NCBI RefSeq assembly: GCF_904066215.1
Contig: NZ_LR880474.1
Location: 2,294,001 to 2,358,000, forward strand
Direction of reading: 5' to 3'
DNA length: 64,000 nt
From: Microbacterium sp. Nx66
GTDB taxonomy: Bacteria; Actinomycetota; Actinomycetes; Actinomycetales; Microbacteriaceae
Shown here: positions 52,759 to 60,278 of the stretch, piece by piece
Layout: every line of letters starts with the position of its first letter
How positions within the stretch are numbered: position 1 is the stretch's first letter
The notes under the pieces: generated by a model
What the model was told of the DNA's origin: nothing
What the model saw: only the letters and a program-made list of their open reading frames with translations
Database searches by the model: none
Made by a program: the position numbers and the translations under genes

Positions 52759-53526
52759 ATGTCCAACGCCCTCGCCGAGGCCCCGGCAGACACGACGGAA
52801 GAGACCGGGATCCAGTCCTTCATCGTCACCTTCAACATCCGTCGGTTCGACCCGGAGATCGACGCCGAGCCGCACTGGGTCGACTACGACGTGGAGCTCT
52901 ACTCCACCGACCGCGTCCTCGACGCCCTGCACAAGATCAAGTGGGAGGTCGACGGCTCGCTCACCTTCCGGCGCTCCTGCGCCCACGGCATCTGCGGCTC
53001 CGACGCCATGCGCATCAACGGCCGCAACCGCCTGGCGTGCAAGACGCTGATCAAGGACCTCGACATCTCGAAGCCGATCTACGTCGAGGCCATCAAGGGC
53101 CTGCCGCTGGAGAAGGACCTCGTCGTCGACATGGAGCCGTTCTTCGCGTCGTACCGCGAGGTGCAGCCGTTCCTCGTCGCGAACTCCGTGCCGGAGAAGG
53201 GCAAGGAGCGTACGCAGTCCATCGCCGACCGCGAGATCTTCGACGACACCACCAAGTGCATCCTCTGCGCCGCGTGCACGTCGTCATGCCCGGTGTTCTG
53301 GACGGACGGACAGTACTTCGGTCCGGCGGCCATCGTCAACGCGCATCGCTTCATCTTCGACTCGCGTGACGACAACGCTGCGGTCCGCCTCGACATCCTC
53401 AACGACAAGGAAGGCGTCTGGCGCTGCCGCACGACCTTCAACTGCTCCGAGGCGTGCCCCCGCGGCATCGAGGTCACCAAGGCCATCGCCGAGGTCAAGC
53501 AGGCGGTCCTCCGCGGCCGTCCCTGA
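52759..53526 (+). CDS. sdhB: Succinate dehydrogenase iron-sulfur subunit
   Basis: The 255-residue subunit has all three cluster motifs: the [2Fe-2S] ligands in RRSCAHGICGSDAM and the following C, the [4Fe-4S] ligands in CILCAACTSSCPVFW, and the [3Fe-4S]/C-terminal cysteines in CRTTFNCSEACPRGI. It passes electrons from SdhA to the quinone. It starts 2 bp after sdhA and ends at a hairpin. Confidence 0.95.
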   Translation: MSNALAEAPADTTEETGIQSFIVTFNIRRFDPEIDAEPHWVDYDVELYSTDRVLDALHKIKWEVDGSLTFRRSCAHGICGSDAMRINGRNRLACKTLIKDLDISKPIYVEAIKGLPLEKDLVVDMEPFFASYREVQPFLVANSVPEKGKERTQSIADREIFDDTTKCILCAACTSSCPVFWTDGQYFGPAAIVNAHRFIFDSRDDNAAVRLDILNDKEGVWRCRTTFNCSEACPRGIEVTKAIAEVKQAVLRGRP

Positions 53527-53546
53527 CGCACCGACACAGGCACCCA

Positions 53547-53588
53547 CGCGAGAACAGGCGGTCCCGGACGGGGCCGCCTGTTCTCGCG
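53547..53588 (+). terminator. Hairpin after sdhB
   Basis: A perfect 15-bp stem, CGCGAGAACAGGCGG (53547-53561) with CCGCCTGTTCTCGCG (53574-53588), has a 12-nt loop. A further 8 bp (ACAGGCAC with GTGCCTGT) can extend it outside a bulge. No T-tract follows. Confidence 0.7.
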
Positions 53589-53628
53589 TCTGTGCCTGTT
53601 CTCGCGGAAGGGCGTGACCGGTCTTGGG

Positions 53629-53634
53629 TAGGGT
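53629..53634 (+). promoter_or_regulatory. -10 TAGGGT for yihY, predicted leaderless
   Basis: TAGGGT is followed by 6 nt and the GTG at 53641. Confidence 0.5.
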
Positions 53635-53640
53635 GGGGGC

Positions 53641-54846
53641 GTGTCCGAGCCCGGTTCGGCGACCGATGGTCGCCTCGATGCCGCAGTCGAGCGCGCGACC
53701 GCGCTGACGCGGCGGACCCTCGGTCTCTTCCCGGTGCGGGTGTGGCGCCACTTCCTGCAACACAACGGCTTCCTGCTCGCCGCCGGGGTGAGCTACCAGG
53801 CGCTGTTCGCCATCTTCGCCGCGGTGTACCTCGCGTTCGCCATCACAGGGCTCTGGCTCGGCGGCAGCGAGGAGGCCGTGAACGGGCTCATCGACATCAT
53901 CAACAACTACATCCCGAACCTCATCCTCGACGAGGGCGGCGTCTTCACGCCCGCACAGGTGCAGGAGATCGCGTCGAACACCACCGGGTTCCTCGGAATC
54001 ACCGGCCTCATCGCGCTCGGCACGGTCATCTGGACGGCGATCGGCTGGGTGACCTTCTCCCGGCGAGCCGTGCGGGACATCTTCGGCCTCGAGCCCGACC
54101 GCCGCAGCTACCTCCTCCTCAAAGCGCGCGACCTCCTCGCCGCCCTCATCTTCGGTGTCTCGCTGATCCTCGGCTCCGCCCTCAGCTCGGCCAGTGCCGC
54201 CGTGCTGAGCTGGGTGCTCTCGCTCCTCGGCTGGGACGCGGGATCGGACGGCCTCAACCTCGGCATCCGGATCGGCACGGTGCTCGTGTCGTTCGTCCTG
54301 CTGACGGGGGCGCTGGCGGCGATGGTGCGCTTCCTCACCGGCACCTCGCTGCACTGGAGCACCATCTGGCCGGGCGCCCTCCTCGGCGGCGCGGCCATGA
54401 CGGTGCTGCAGTTCGGGGTCGGGTTCCTCCTGAGCTACACGCCGTCGAATCCCCTGCTGGCGACCTTCGCGATCTTCGTCGGGCTGCTGCTGTGGTTCCG
54501 GGTCAACGGGGTGGTCATGCTCGTCGCCGCCTCCTGGATCGCCGTCGCCGCGCAGGACCGCGACCTCCCGCTCCTGCTGCCGACGGAGGCCGAGCGGCGG
54601 GTGGCGGAGCACGCCACCCTGCTCGCGGCGGCGCGGATCCGATTGCGCGACGCCCGAGCCGCGCAAGACGAGGCCCCGTGGTATCGGAGCTGGGCGGCCG
54701 GGCACGCCGTCCGCGAGGCGGAGGACGAGGTCGCGCGACTGGAGACCTCTGCTCCCCCGCCCGCACCCCCGACCTCCCCTCTCGCGCAGCGCCTGCTCTC
54801 CGAGCTCGATCACCGTCAGAACCGCGATGTCGGCGGTGCTCGTTAG
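53641..54846 (+). CDS. YihY/BrkB family membrane protein
   Basis: The 401-residue protein has six membrane helices between about 45 and 310, beginning HFLQHNGFLLAAGVSYQALFAIFAA, the signature entry of the YihY/BrkB (formerly RNase BN) family. Its C-terminal 80 residues are hydrophilic. The function is not settled; the old tRNA-processing name does not apply. GTG 53641 follows a -10 at 6 nt. Its TAG stop forms part of the -10 box of the next gene. Confidence 0.88.
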   Translation: MSEPGSATDGRLDAAVERATALTRRTLGLFPVRVWRHFLQHNGFLLAAGVSYQALFAIFAAVYLAFAITGLWLGGSEEAVNGLIDIINNYIPNLILDEGGVFTPAQVQEIASNTTGFLGITGLIALGTVIWTAIGWVTFSRRAVRDIFGLEPDRRSYLLLKARDLLAALIFGVSLILGSALSSASAAVLSWVLSLLGWDAGSDGLNLGIRIGTVLVSFVLLTGALAAMVRFLTGTSLHWSTIWPGALLGGAAMTVLQFGVGFLLSYTPSNPLLATFAIFVGLLLWFRVNGVVMLVAASWIAVAAQDRDLPLLLPTEAERRVAEHATLLAAARIRLRDARAAQDEAPWYRSWAAGHAVREAEDEVARLETSAPPPAPPTSPLAQRLLSELDHRQNRDVGGAR

Positions 54847-54849
54847 GCT
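54844..54849 (+). promoter_or_regulatory. -10 TAGGCT for xth, embedded in the upstream stop codon
   Basis: TAGGCT is followed by GGAGGA (6 nt) and the ATG at 54856. The GGAGGA touches the start codon, so it is too close to act as a normal Shine-Dalgarno; a leaderless mRNA is the simpler reading. The first three bases are the TAG stop of the yihY-type gene. Confidence 0.5.
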
Positions 54850-54855
54850 GGAGGA

Positions 54856-55695
54856 ATGCCTCACCTGCGTATCGCCTCGGTCAATGTCAACGGGATCCGG
54901 GCGGCCGCCCGCAACGGGATGAGCACGTGGCTGGACGCCGCGGACATCGACATCCTCACCCTTCAGGAGGTGCGCGGGCAGGACGAGCACATCGAGGCCG
55001 CCCTCCCCGGCTGGACCTTCGTCCACGACGAGGCCACGGCCAAGGGGCGAGCGGGCGTCGCGATCGCCAGCCGCCTCCCCGCGCTCGCCTCCCGGGCGGA
55101 CTTCGGCCCGGAGGACTTCGACTCCAAGGGGCGCTGGATCGAGGCCGACTTCCTGATCGGCGACCGTCCGCTCACCGTCGTCAGCGCCTACGTGCACTCC
55201 GGCGAGGCCGACACCCCGAAGCAGGACGAGAAGTGGAAGTTCCTCGACGCGTTCGAAGCGCGACTGGCGAGCCTGAACACCGACGGCGCCCTCGCCCTCG
55301 TCACCGGCGACCTCAACGTGGGGCACCGCGAGCTCGACATCAAGAACTGGCGCGGCAACCGCACCAAGGCCGGCTTCCTGCCGCGTGAGCGCGCCTACTT
55401 CGATCGCTTCCTCGGTGAGGCCGGGACCCGGGTCACCGGCGTCGACGGCTCGGTCGGCACCGGCCTGGGCTGGGTGGACGTCGGCCGCCGCTTCCACGGC
55501 GAGGTGGACGGGCCCTACACCTGGTGGTCCATGCGCGGGAAGGCCTTCGACAACGACTCGGGATGGCGCATCGACTACCACCTGGCCACGCCCGCTCTCG
55601 CCGAGCGCGTCCAGGCGTACCACGTGGCGCGTGCGGCCGCGTACGACCAGCGCTGGAGCGACCACGCGCCGGTCGTCGTCGACTACACCTACTGA
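54856..55695 (+). CDS. xth: Exodeoxyribonuclease III (AP endonuclease family)
   Basis: The 279-residue protein has RIASVNVNGIRAA at the N-terminus, the metal-binding Glu in LTLQEVRGQ, TGDLNVGH in the centre and WSDHAPVVV at the end. It cuts DNA at abasic sites and has 3'-5' exonuclease activity in base-excision repair. The length is normal. Its last 7 bp overlap the convergent DUF4166 gene. Confidence 0.94.
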   Translation: MPHLRIASVNVNGIRAAARNGMSTWLDAADIDILTLQEVRGQDEHIEAALPGWTFVHDEATAKGRAGVAIASRLPALASRADFGPEDFDSKGRWIEADFLIGDRPLTVVSAYVHSGEADTPKQDEKWKFLDAFEARLASLNTDGALALVTGDLNVGHRELDIKNWRGNRTKAGFLPRERAYFDRFLGEAGTRVTGVDGSVGTGLGWVDVGRRFHGEVDGPYTWWSMRGKAFDNDSGWRIDYHLATPALAERVQAYHVARAAAYDQRWSDHAPVVVDYTY

Positions 55696-56354
55696 CCCGG
55701 GTCGGGCTGCTCGGAGGGCGACGGCTCCGACTCCCGATACCATCCGCGGTACTCCAAGACGGTGCCGAGCAGCGGGTTCACGGCACGCATATCGATCGTG
55801 CGCCGGCGGTGCTCCGCGTCCCAGCCGTCGATCAGGTCCACGCGCACGCCGAGCGGACCGGGCAGCGCGAACCGCCGACCGCACAGCCGCAGCGCGACTC
55901 GGACGGTGCGCATCCGCAGGAAGCCCTCCGCCGTTACGCTGCACTTCTCGATGAGTTCGACGCGGCCTCGGGCACCGAGCAGGTTCCGGACCAGTCCCGG
56001 TCGCACGCTCACCGTGAGCCGGTCGACGATCCGCGCGGTCCGTCCGGGGAAACGGAACTCGCGGATGGAGTCGAGCGTCGCGCGGCCGGTCTCTGTGCGC
56101 CCCGCGGCCGTGCGGAGCACGAACGGGACATCTCGTCCCGATGTCGGCACCAGAAGACCCGGCCCGACGATCGGACGCGCGAGACCGGCTGCGCGACCGA
56201 AGCGGCTCCCCGCGACGGCGAACACCCCCTCCGCGTGCCCCGCCGCGACGGGAGCGCGATACTGCGCGAGGATCTCCGGGTGCAGACGCTCGGCGTCCGC
56301 GCCCAACGCGTCGAGGAACACCTGTCCCCGCGTCGGAGGCGCACCGCTCGTCAT
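55689..56354 (-). CDS. DUF4166 domain-containing protein
   Basis: The 221-residue soluble protein matches DUF4166: VFLDALGADAERLHPEILAQY at the N-terminus, VPFVLRTA and a beta-rich middle, ending GWYRESEPSPSEQPDPGQ. The family's function is unknown; it is often found fused to or beside NAD-dependent saccharopine-dehydrogenase-like proteins. ATG 56354 is supported by a -10 box 6 nt upstream; the frame continues upstream but overlaps trpS. No signal peptide is visible. Confidence 0.82.
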   Translation of the reverse strand: MTSGAPPTRGQVFLDALGADAERLHPEILAQYRAPVAAGHAEGVFAVAGSRFGRAAGLARPIVGPGLLVPTSGRDVPFVLRTAAGRTETGRATLDSIREFRFPGRTARIVDRLTVSVRPGLVRNLLGARGRVELIEKCSVTAEGFLRMRTVRVALRLCGRRFALPGPLGVRVDLIDGWDAEHRRRTIDMRAVNPLLGTVLEYRGWYRESEPSPSEQPDPGQ

Positions 56355-56360
56355 GACGTC

Positions 56361-56366
56361 AGCGTA
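56361..56366 (-). promoter_or_regulatory. -10 TACGCT for the DUF4166 gene, predicted leaderless
   Basis: On the minus strand TACGCT is followed by 6 nt and the ATG at 56354. Confidence 0.5.
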
Positions 56367-56404
56367 AGGGATCGGCCAGCGCAGGGGTCCGCGGCGCGGA
56401 CGCA

Positions 56405-56410
56405 TAGGAT
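56405..56410 (+). promoter_or_regulatory. -10 TAGGAT for trpS, predicted leaderless
   Basis: TAGGAT is followed by 6 nt and the GTG at 56417. Confidence 0.55.
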
Positions 56411-56416
56411 TGACGG

Positions 56417-57421
56417 GTGAACAAGCCTCGTCTCTATTCCGGAATGCAGCCCTCCGCCGACTCCCTCCAGATCGGCAACTACATCGGCGCACTCCTGCAG
56501 TGGCGGGAGCTCCAGACCTCGTACGACGCGTTCTTCTCCGTCGTCGACCTGCACGCCCTCACCGTCGCCCAGAACCCGGCAGAGCTCCGCGAGAAGACCC
56601 GACGTACCGCCGCGCAGTACATCGCGGCGGGCATCGAGCCCTCGCAGTCGACGCTGTACGTGCAGTCGCACGTGCGTGCGCACGCCGAGCTCGCCTGGAT
56701 CCTCAGCACGATCACCGGCTTCGGCGAGGCCGGACGGATGACCCAGTTCAAGGACAAGTCGGCCCGCTACGGCGCCGATGCGACCAGCGTCGGCCTCTTC
56801 ACCTACCCCGTGCTCATGGCCGCCGACATCCTGCTCTACCAGACGGACGTCGTGCCGGTCGGCGACGACCAGAAGCAGCACGTCGAGCTCACCCGCGACC
56901 TCGCGGAGCGCTTCAACTCGCGGTTCGGCGAGACCTTCACGGTGCCGGTCCCGGTCATCCAGAAGGAGACGGCGCGCATCTACGACCTGCAGAATCCGAC
57001 GGCCAAGATGTCGAAGTCGGCCGAGAGCGATGCCGGCGTGCTGTGGATGCTGGACGACCCGGCGAAGTCGGCGAAGAAGATCATGCGCGCGGTGACCGAC
57101 AACGAGGGCACCGTGCGGTTCGATCGCGAGGCCAAGCCGGGCGTCTCGAACCTCCTGACCATCTACGCCGCGCTGACCGGACGCCAGATCCCCGCGATCG
57201 AGGACGAGTACGCGGGTCGCGGATACGGCGACTTCAAGAAGGGCCTCGCCGAGGTCGTCGTGGAGGAGTTCGCTCCGGTGCGCGACCGTGCTCTCGAACT
57301 CCTCGACGACCCGGCCGAGCTCGACCGGATCCTCGCCGAGAACGCCGCCCGCGCCGATGCCGTCGCCGATCGGACGCTGTCCGACGTGTACGACCGCGTC
57401 GGACTGCTGCGCCGGGTCTGA
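56417..57421 (+). CDS. trpS: Tryptophanyl-tRNA synthetase
   Basis: The 334-residue class I synthetase has the HIGH-type motif in GNYIGA near residue 21, DLHALTV, GEDQ-type [14 protein letters not shown] for Trp/ATP and the KMSKS loop (AKMSKSAES). It charges tRNA-Trp. The length is normal. Transcribed by its own promoter, followed 26 bp later by the DUF4190 gene with another -10 box. Confidence 0.96.
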   Translation: MNKPRLYSGMQPSADSLQIGNYIGALLQWRELQTSYDAFFSVVDLHALTVAQNPAELREKTRRTAAQYIAAGIEPSQSTLYVQSHVRAHAELAWILSTITGFGEAGRMTQFKDKSARYGADATSVGLFTYPVLMAADILLYQTDVVPVGDDQKQHVELTRDLAERFNSRFGETFTVPVPVIQKETARIYDLQNPTAKMSKSAESDAGVLWMLDDPAKSAKKIMRAVTDNEGTVRFDREAKPGVSNLLTIYAALTGRQIPAIEDEYAGRGYGDFKKGLAEVVVEEFAPVRDRALELLDDPAELDRILAENAARADAVADRTLSDVYDRVGLLRRV

Positions 57422-57435
57422 GCCGCGCGCCACCC

Positions 57436-57441
57436 TAGGAT
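57436..57441 (+). promoter_or_regulatory. -10 TAGGAT for the DUF4190 gene, predicted leaderless
   Basis: TAGGAT is followed by 6 nt and the GTG at 57448. Confidence 0.55.
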
Positions 57442-57447
57442 GACATC

Positions 57448-58089
57448 GTGACCGATCCGCAGCTGCCCCCTCCGTCCGGCGCCGTTCCGCCCGCCCCTCC
57501 GGCGCCCTCGGTCCCGCAGGACTCGGTCTCCGGTGCGATCCCGCCGCCCGCGTACGCGTCCGTACCGCCGAGGGCTCCGGCACCGTACCCGCCCGCCGGC
57601 GGATACGGCCAGCCGGCACCCCCGGCTGCGCCTCCGGGGGCGTATCAGGTGCCCGTGGGCGGCTACGCAGCACCGTCCGGCACGTACACCGCGCCGGATG
57701 CCGCGCCGAAGCCCTCGGGGTTCCTCGGCCTGCTCGCCCTCGGCCTCTCGATCCTCGCGGCCGTCGTCATGCCGATCATCGGCGGCGTCAGCGCGTTCGA
57801 GGTGGGCCGCCGCATCCCGCAGGGCATCAGCGGCTCCTCGGGAGATCTCGGGTTCCTGTCCCCCGCGCGTGATCAGGTGCTGTGGACGGAGCTGTCGTTC
57901 TGGGCCGGCACGGTTCTCGGCATCGCCGCGATCGTGCTGGGCATCATCGCGATCCGCCGGAAGCAGGGACGTGGAGCGGGCATCGCCGCGCTGATCGTCG
58001 CCGTCCTCGGCGCAGTCATCTTCTTCGTCGCCGTGTTCACGGCCTTCGCCGTCGGCGGCGCCGCGGGATACGCCACCTTCACCACCTGA
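57448..58089 (+). CDS. DUF4190-like membrane protein with Pro-rich N-terminus
   Basis: The 213-residue protein starts with about 90 residues rich in Pro, Ala, Gly and Tyr (VTDPQLPPPSGAVPP; later YPPAGGYGQP), likely disordered in the cytoplasm. Three hydrophobic segments follow, at about 92-112, 150-170 and 178-205, the later ones with VLGIIAIRRKQGRGAGIAAL, a DUF4190-type hairpin. Such proteins are common in Actinobacteria and of unknown role. It has its own leaderless-type promoter and is convergent with pth. Confidence 0.82.
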   Translation: MTDPQLPPPSGAVPPAPPAPSVPQDSVSGAIPPPAYASVPPRAPAPYPPAGGYGQPAPPAAPPGAYQVPVGGYAAPSGTYTAPDAAPKPSGFLGLLALGLSILAAVVMPIIGGVSAFEVGRRIPQGISGSSGDLGFLSPARDQVLWTELSFWAGTVLGIAAIVLGIIAIRRKQGRGAGIAALIVAVLGAVIFFVAVFTAFAVGGAAGYATFTT

Positions 58090-58105
58090 CCCCGCGGGGC
58101 GCCGG

Positions 58106-58687
58106 TCAGCGCGGTGCGTGATGCTTCTGCTGCGCGGCGAGCAGGCCTTCCCCGACGAGGAGCTCGACGGCGTCCGCGGCGTCACCCACGAGCAGGGGAA
58201 GGTTCGCACGCTCGTCCTTGCCGAACGGGGAGAGCACCCAGTCGGCAGGATCCTGGCGCCCCGCCGGTCGGCCGATGCCGACCCGCACCCGCGGGAAGTC
58301 CGGGCTCGTGAGGGCCCGCGCGATGTCACGCACGCCGTTGTGCCCGCCGTGCCCTCCTCCGGTCTTGAGCTTGACCGTGTCGAACGGGATGTCGAGCTCG
58401 TCGTGCACGACGACCACGTGGTCGAGAGGGACGGAGTAGAACCGGGCGAGCGCTGCGACAGGGGTTCCCGAGACGTTCATGAACGTGTTCGGCTTGGCGA
58501 GCACGAGCTTGTCGGCACCGGGCCGGAGCCAGGTCTCGACGACGCGCGCGCCCCCCTTGTGCTCCCGGAAGCTCTCTCCGCGGCGTGCCGCGAGCTCATC
58601 GACGACCATCTGGCCGATGTTGTGGCGGGTCGCCTCATAGCGGGGTCCCGGATTGCCGAGACCGACCACGAGCCAGGTGGCTGCCAT
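58106..58687 (-). CDS. pth: Peptidyl-tRNA hydrolase
   Basis: The 193-residue enzyme starts [22 protein letters not shown] with the catalytic His in RHNIG, followed by [25 protein letters not shown] and [12 protein letters not shown]. It recycles peptidyl-tRNA. It lies downstream of rplY on the same strand, separated by a strong hairpin (58732-58766). GAGGA precedes the ATG. Confidence 0.96.
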   Translation of the reverse strand: MAATWLVVGLGNPGPRYEATRHNIGQMVVDELAARRGESFREHKGGARVVETWLRPGADKLVLAKPNTFMNVSGTPVAALARFYSVPLDHVVVVHDELDIPFDTVKLKTGGGHGGHNGVRDIARALTSPDFPRVRVGIGRPAGRQDPADWVLSPFGKDERANLPLLVGDAADAVELLVGEGLLAAQQKHHAPR

Positions 58688-58731
58688 TCCTCGTCCTCTC
58701 TCGCCGGAGCCGTCACCCCGGTCAGGATACG

Positions 58732-58766
58732 ACGGAGGGGACGCGATCCGATCGCGTCCCCTCCGT
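58732..58766 (-). terminator. Hairpin between rplY and pth
   Basis: A perfect 16-bp stem (58732-58747 with 58751-58766) has a CCG loop, 17 bp after the rplY stop. No T-tract follows on the minus strand, so it may be a partial terminator or an mRNA-stabilising element inside the rplY-pth unit. Confidence 0.65.
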
Positions 58767-58783
58767 GATGAAGCAGGCGGAGA

Positions 58784-59401
58784 TCACTCCGCGGCGGCCT
58801 CCTCGGACGCCTCGGCGGCACCCTCGGCGGACTCGCCCTCGGTCTCCTCGTCCTCGACCGGAGCGGCCGGGACGGAGATCGCGACCACGAGGACCTCGGC
58901 GTCGGTGAGGAGCGTCGAGCCCTTCGGGAGGGTGACGTCGGCGGCGGTGATGTGCGCGCCCTCCTCGAGACCCTCGACCGAGACCTCGATGTTCTCGGGG
59001 ATGTGGGTGGCCTCCGCCTCGACCTGGATGGTCGTGGCATCGAGGTTGACGATGGTGCCGGGGGCCGACTCACCGGTGACGACGACGGGGACGTCGATGG
59101 CGACCTTCTCGCCCTTCTTCACGACCAGGAGGTCGATGTGCTCGATGATCTGGTGCACCGGGTCCTTCTGCACGTCCTTGACGAGCGCGAGCTGCGAGGT
59201 GCCCTCGATGTCGAGGTCGAGCAGCGCGTTGGCGCGACGGATGATCAGGGAGACCTGGTGGCCGGGCAGCGCGACGTGCACGGGCTCGGTGCCGTGGCCG
59301 TAGATGACCGCGGGGATCTTGCCGGCGGCGCGCAGACGACGGGCGAAGCCCTTGCCGAAGCTGCTGCGCAGCTCGGCGTGGACCGTGGTGTCTTCAGACA
59401 T
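58784..59401 (-). CDS. rplY: 50S ribosomal protein L25/general stress protein Ctc
   Basis: The 205-residue protein has the L25 5S-rRNA-binding domain (1-95; ELRSSFGKGFARRLRAAGKIPAVIYG) and the longer TL5/CTC C-terminal domain, ending in an acidic Glu/Ala tail (about 178-205). ATG 59401 follows AAGGAGA. The rplY-pth order is common in Actinobacteria. The upstream 225-bp spacer is shared with a small membrane peptide gene on the other strand. Confidence 0.94.
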   Translation of the reverse strand: MSEDTTVHAELRSSFGKGFARRLRAAGKIPAVIYGHGTEPVHVALPGHQVSLIIRRANALLDLDIEGTSQLALVKDVQKDPVHQIIEHIDLLVVKKGEKVAIDVPVVVTGESAPGTIVNLDATTIQVEAEATHIPENIEVSVEGLEEGAHITAADVTLPKGSTLLTDAEVLVVAISVPAAPVEDEETEGESAEGAAEASEEAAAE

Positions 59402-59626
59402 GAGGTTCTCCTTCGGGGCACGCAGCGAAGGCGCCGCGCGGTGGTCTTGGAATTGTGGACTCGAACGCGGACGCGTGAGGAAAGCCACCGGGCTTGCTTC
59501 GCCGCGTCGATCACGGACGCCCGCGCACGCGCAGAAGCGTCCCTCGCCGAGGTACGCCTCCATGGTACCGGATGACCCGATAGGCTGAGGACACCGGTCC
59601 CCACTGCAGAAATTCGGAGTACCCCC
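59402..59626. other. Divergent spacer between rplY and the small membrane peptide gene
   Basis: The 225-bp region holds the rplY leader with AAGGAGA and, at its right end, TAGGCT (59581-59586) for the small gene. I see no RNA gene or riboswitch fold in it. Confidence 0.4.
59581..59586 (+). promoter_or_regulatory. -10 TAGGCT for the small membrane peptide gene
   Basis: TAGGCT lies 40 nt before the ATG at 59627, leaving a leader of about 33 nt with CGGAGT (59615-59620) as Shine-Dalgarno. Confidence 0.45.
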
Positions 59627-59752
59627 ATGCTCGACGGCGCCTTCCTCTCCCACGTCCTCCTCTGGCTGATCGGCGCCATGTCGGTGTGCGCGGCCGTCGC
59701 CACGGGTGCGGCTCTCTTCTCGCTCGGCCGCTCGGGCTACCGCAAGGACTGA
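59627..59752 (+). CDS. Small single-helix membrane peptide (41 aa)
   Basis: A 42-codon frame starts at ATG 59627 after GGAG at 7-nt spacing and ends with TGA at 59750-59752. The peptide is one hydrophobic helix (about 6-32, with VLLWLIGAM and AVATGAALFSL) and a short basic tail (GRSGYRKD). It is well formed, with a -10 box, a Shine-Dalgarno and a membrane-helix composition. Its last 16 bp overlap the 3' end of gntK on the other strand. It has no recognised family; small membrane peptides of this kind often bind larger membrane complexes. Confidence 0.65.
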   Translation: MLDGAFLSHVLLWLIGAMSVCAAVATGAALFSLGRSGYRKD

Positions 59753-60261
59753 GGCTCCCCCGGCGTTCCCGTCTCCGCGGCGAGCGCCTTCCGGATCGCC
59801 GCCACCTCCTGCACCAGCGGGAGCGCGGCATCGACCCGGACGCCGGGCTCGTCACCCGTCAGCGGTTCCCACGCGTCGAGCTGGGAATCGAGCAGCGAGG
59901 CCGGCATGAAGTGGTCGGGCCGTCCACCCAGTCGCCGGGCGAGCGTCTCCCGTGCCACGCCGAGCTCGACGAAGAAGGCGTCCGGCGCCTCCGCCCTGAT
60001 GGCATCCCGGTAGCGCCGCCGCAGCGCGGAACAGGCGACGACGATGTGCGTCTCGGCGGCGAGCGTCCGTCCGACCACCCGCAGCCAGGGCATCCGGTCC
60101 TCGTCATCGAGGGCGATCCCCGCTGCCATCTTCTCGACGTTGGTCAGCGGATGCAGATCGTCACCGTCCATGAAGCGCGCCTCGAGGCTCTCCGCCAGCG
60201 CCGCACCGACCGTCGATTTCCCGGATCCGCTCGGCCCCATCACGACGATGCGCACGCTCAT
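59737..60261 (-). CDS. gntK: Gluconokinase
   Basis: The 174-residue protein has the P-loop VVMGPSGSGKSTVG, DGDDLHP with the substrate-binding acidic residues, DDEDRMPWL and ACSALRRRYRD, all typical of thermoresistant gluconokinase. It makes 6-phosphogluconate, the substrate of Gnd encoded at 61502. ATG 60261 begins the family N-terminus; the upstream frame overlaps the hydroxyacid dehydrogenase gene, which lies 17 bp upstream on the same strand. Confidence 0.93.
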   Translation of the reverse strand: MSVRIVVMGPSGSGKSTVGAALAESLEARFMDGDDLHPLTNVEKMAAGIALDDEDRMPWLRVVGRTLAAETHIVVACSALRRRYRDAIRAEAPDAFFVELGVARETLARRLGGRPDHFMPASLLDSQLDAWEPLTGDEPGVRVDAALPLVQEVAAIRKALAAETGTPGEPQSLR

Positions 60262-60278
60262 GCCTGCTGCATCCCGAT

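Noticed and set aside
53527..53640. Repeated CTGTTCTCGCG arms after sdhB as a mobile repeat or CRISPR-like unit
   Set aside because: Only one inverted pair and one partial third copy are present, best explained as a terminator hairpin.
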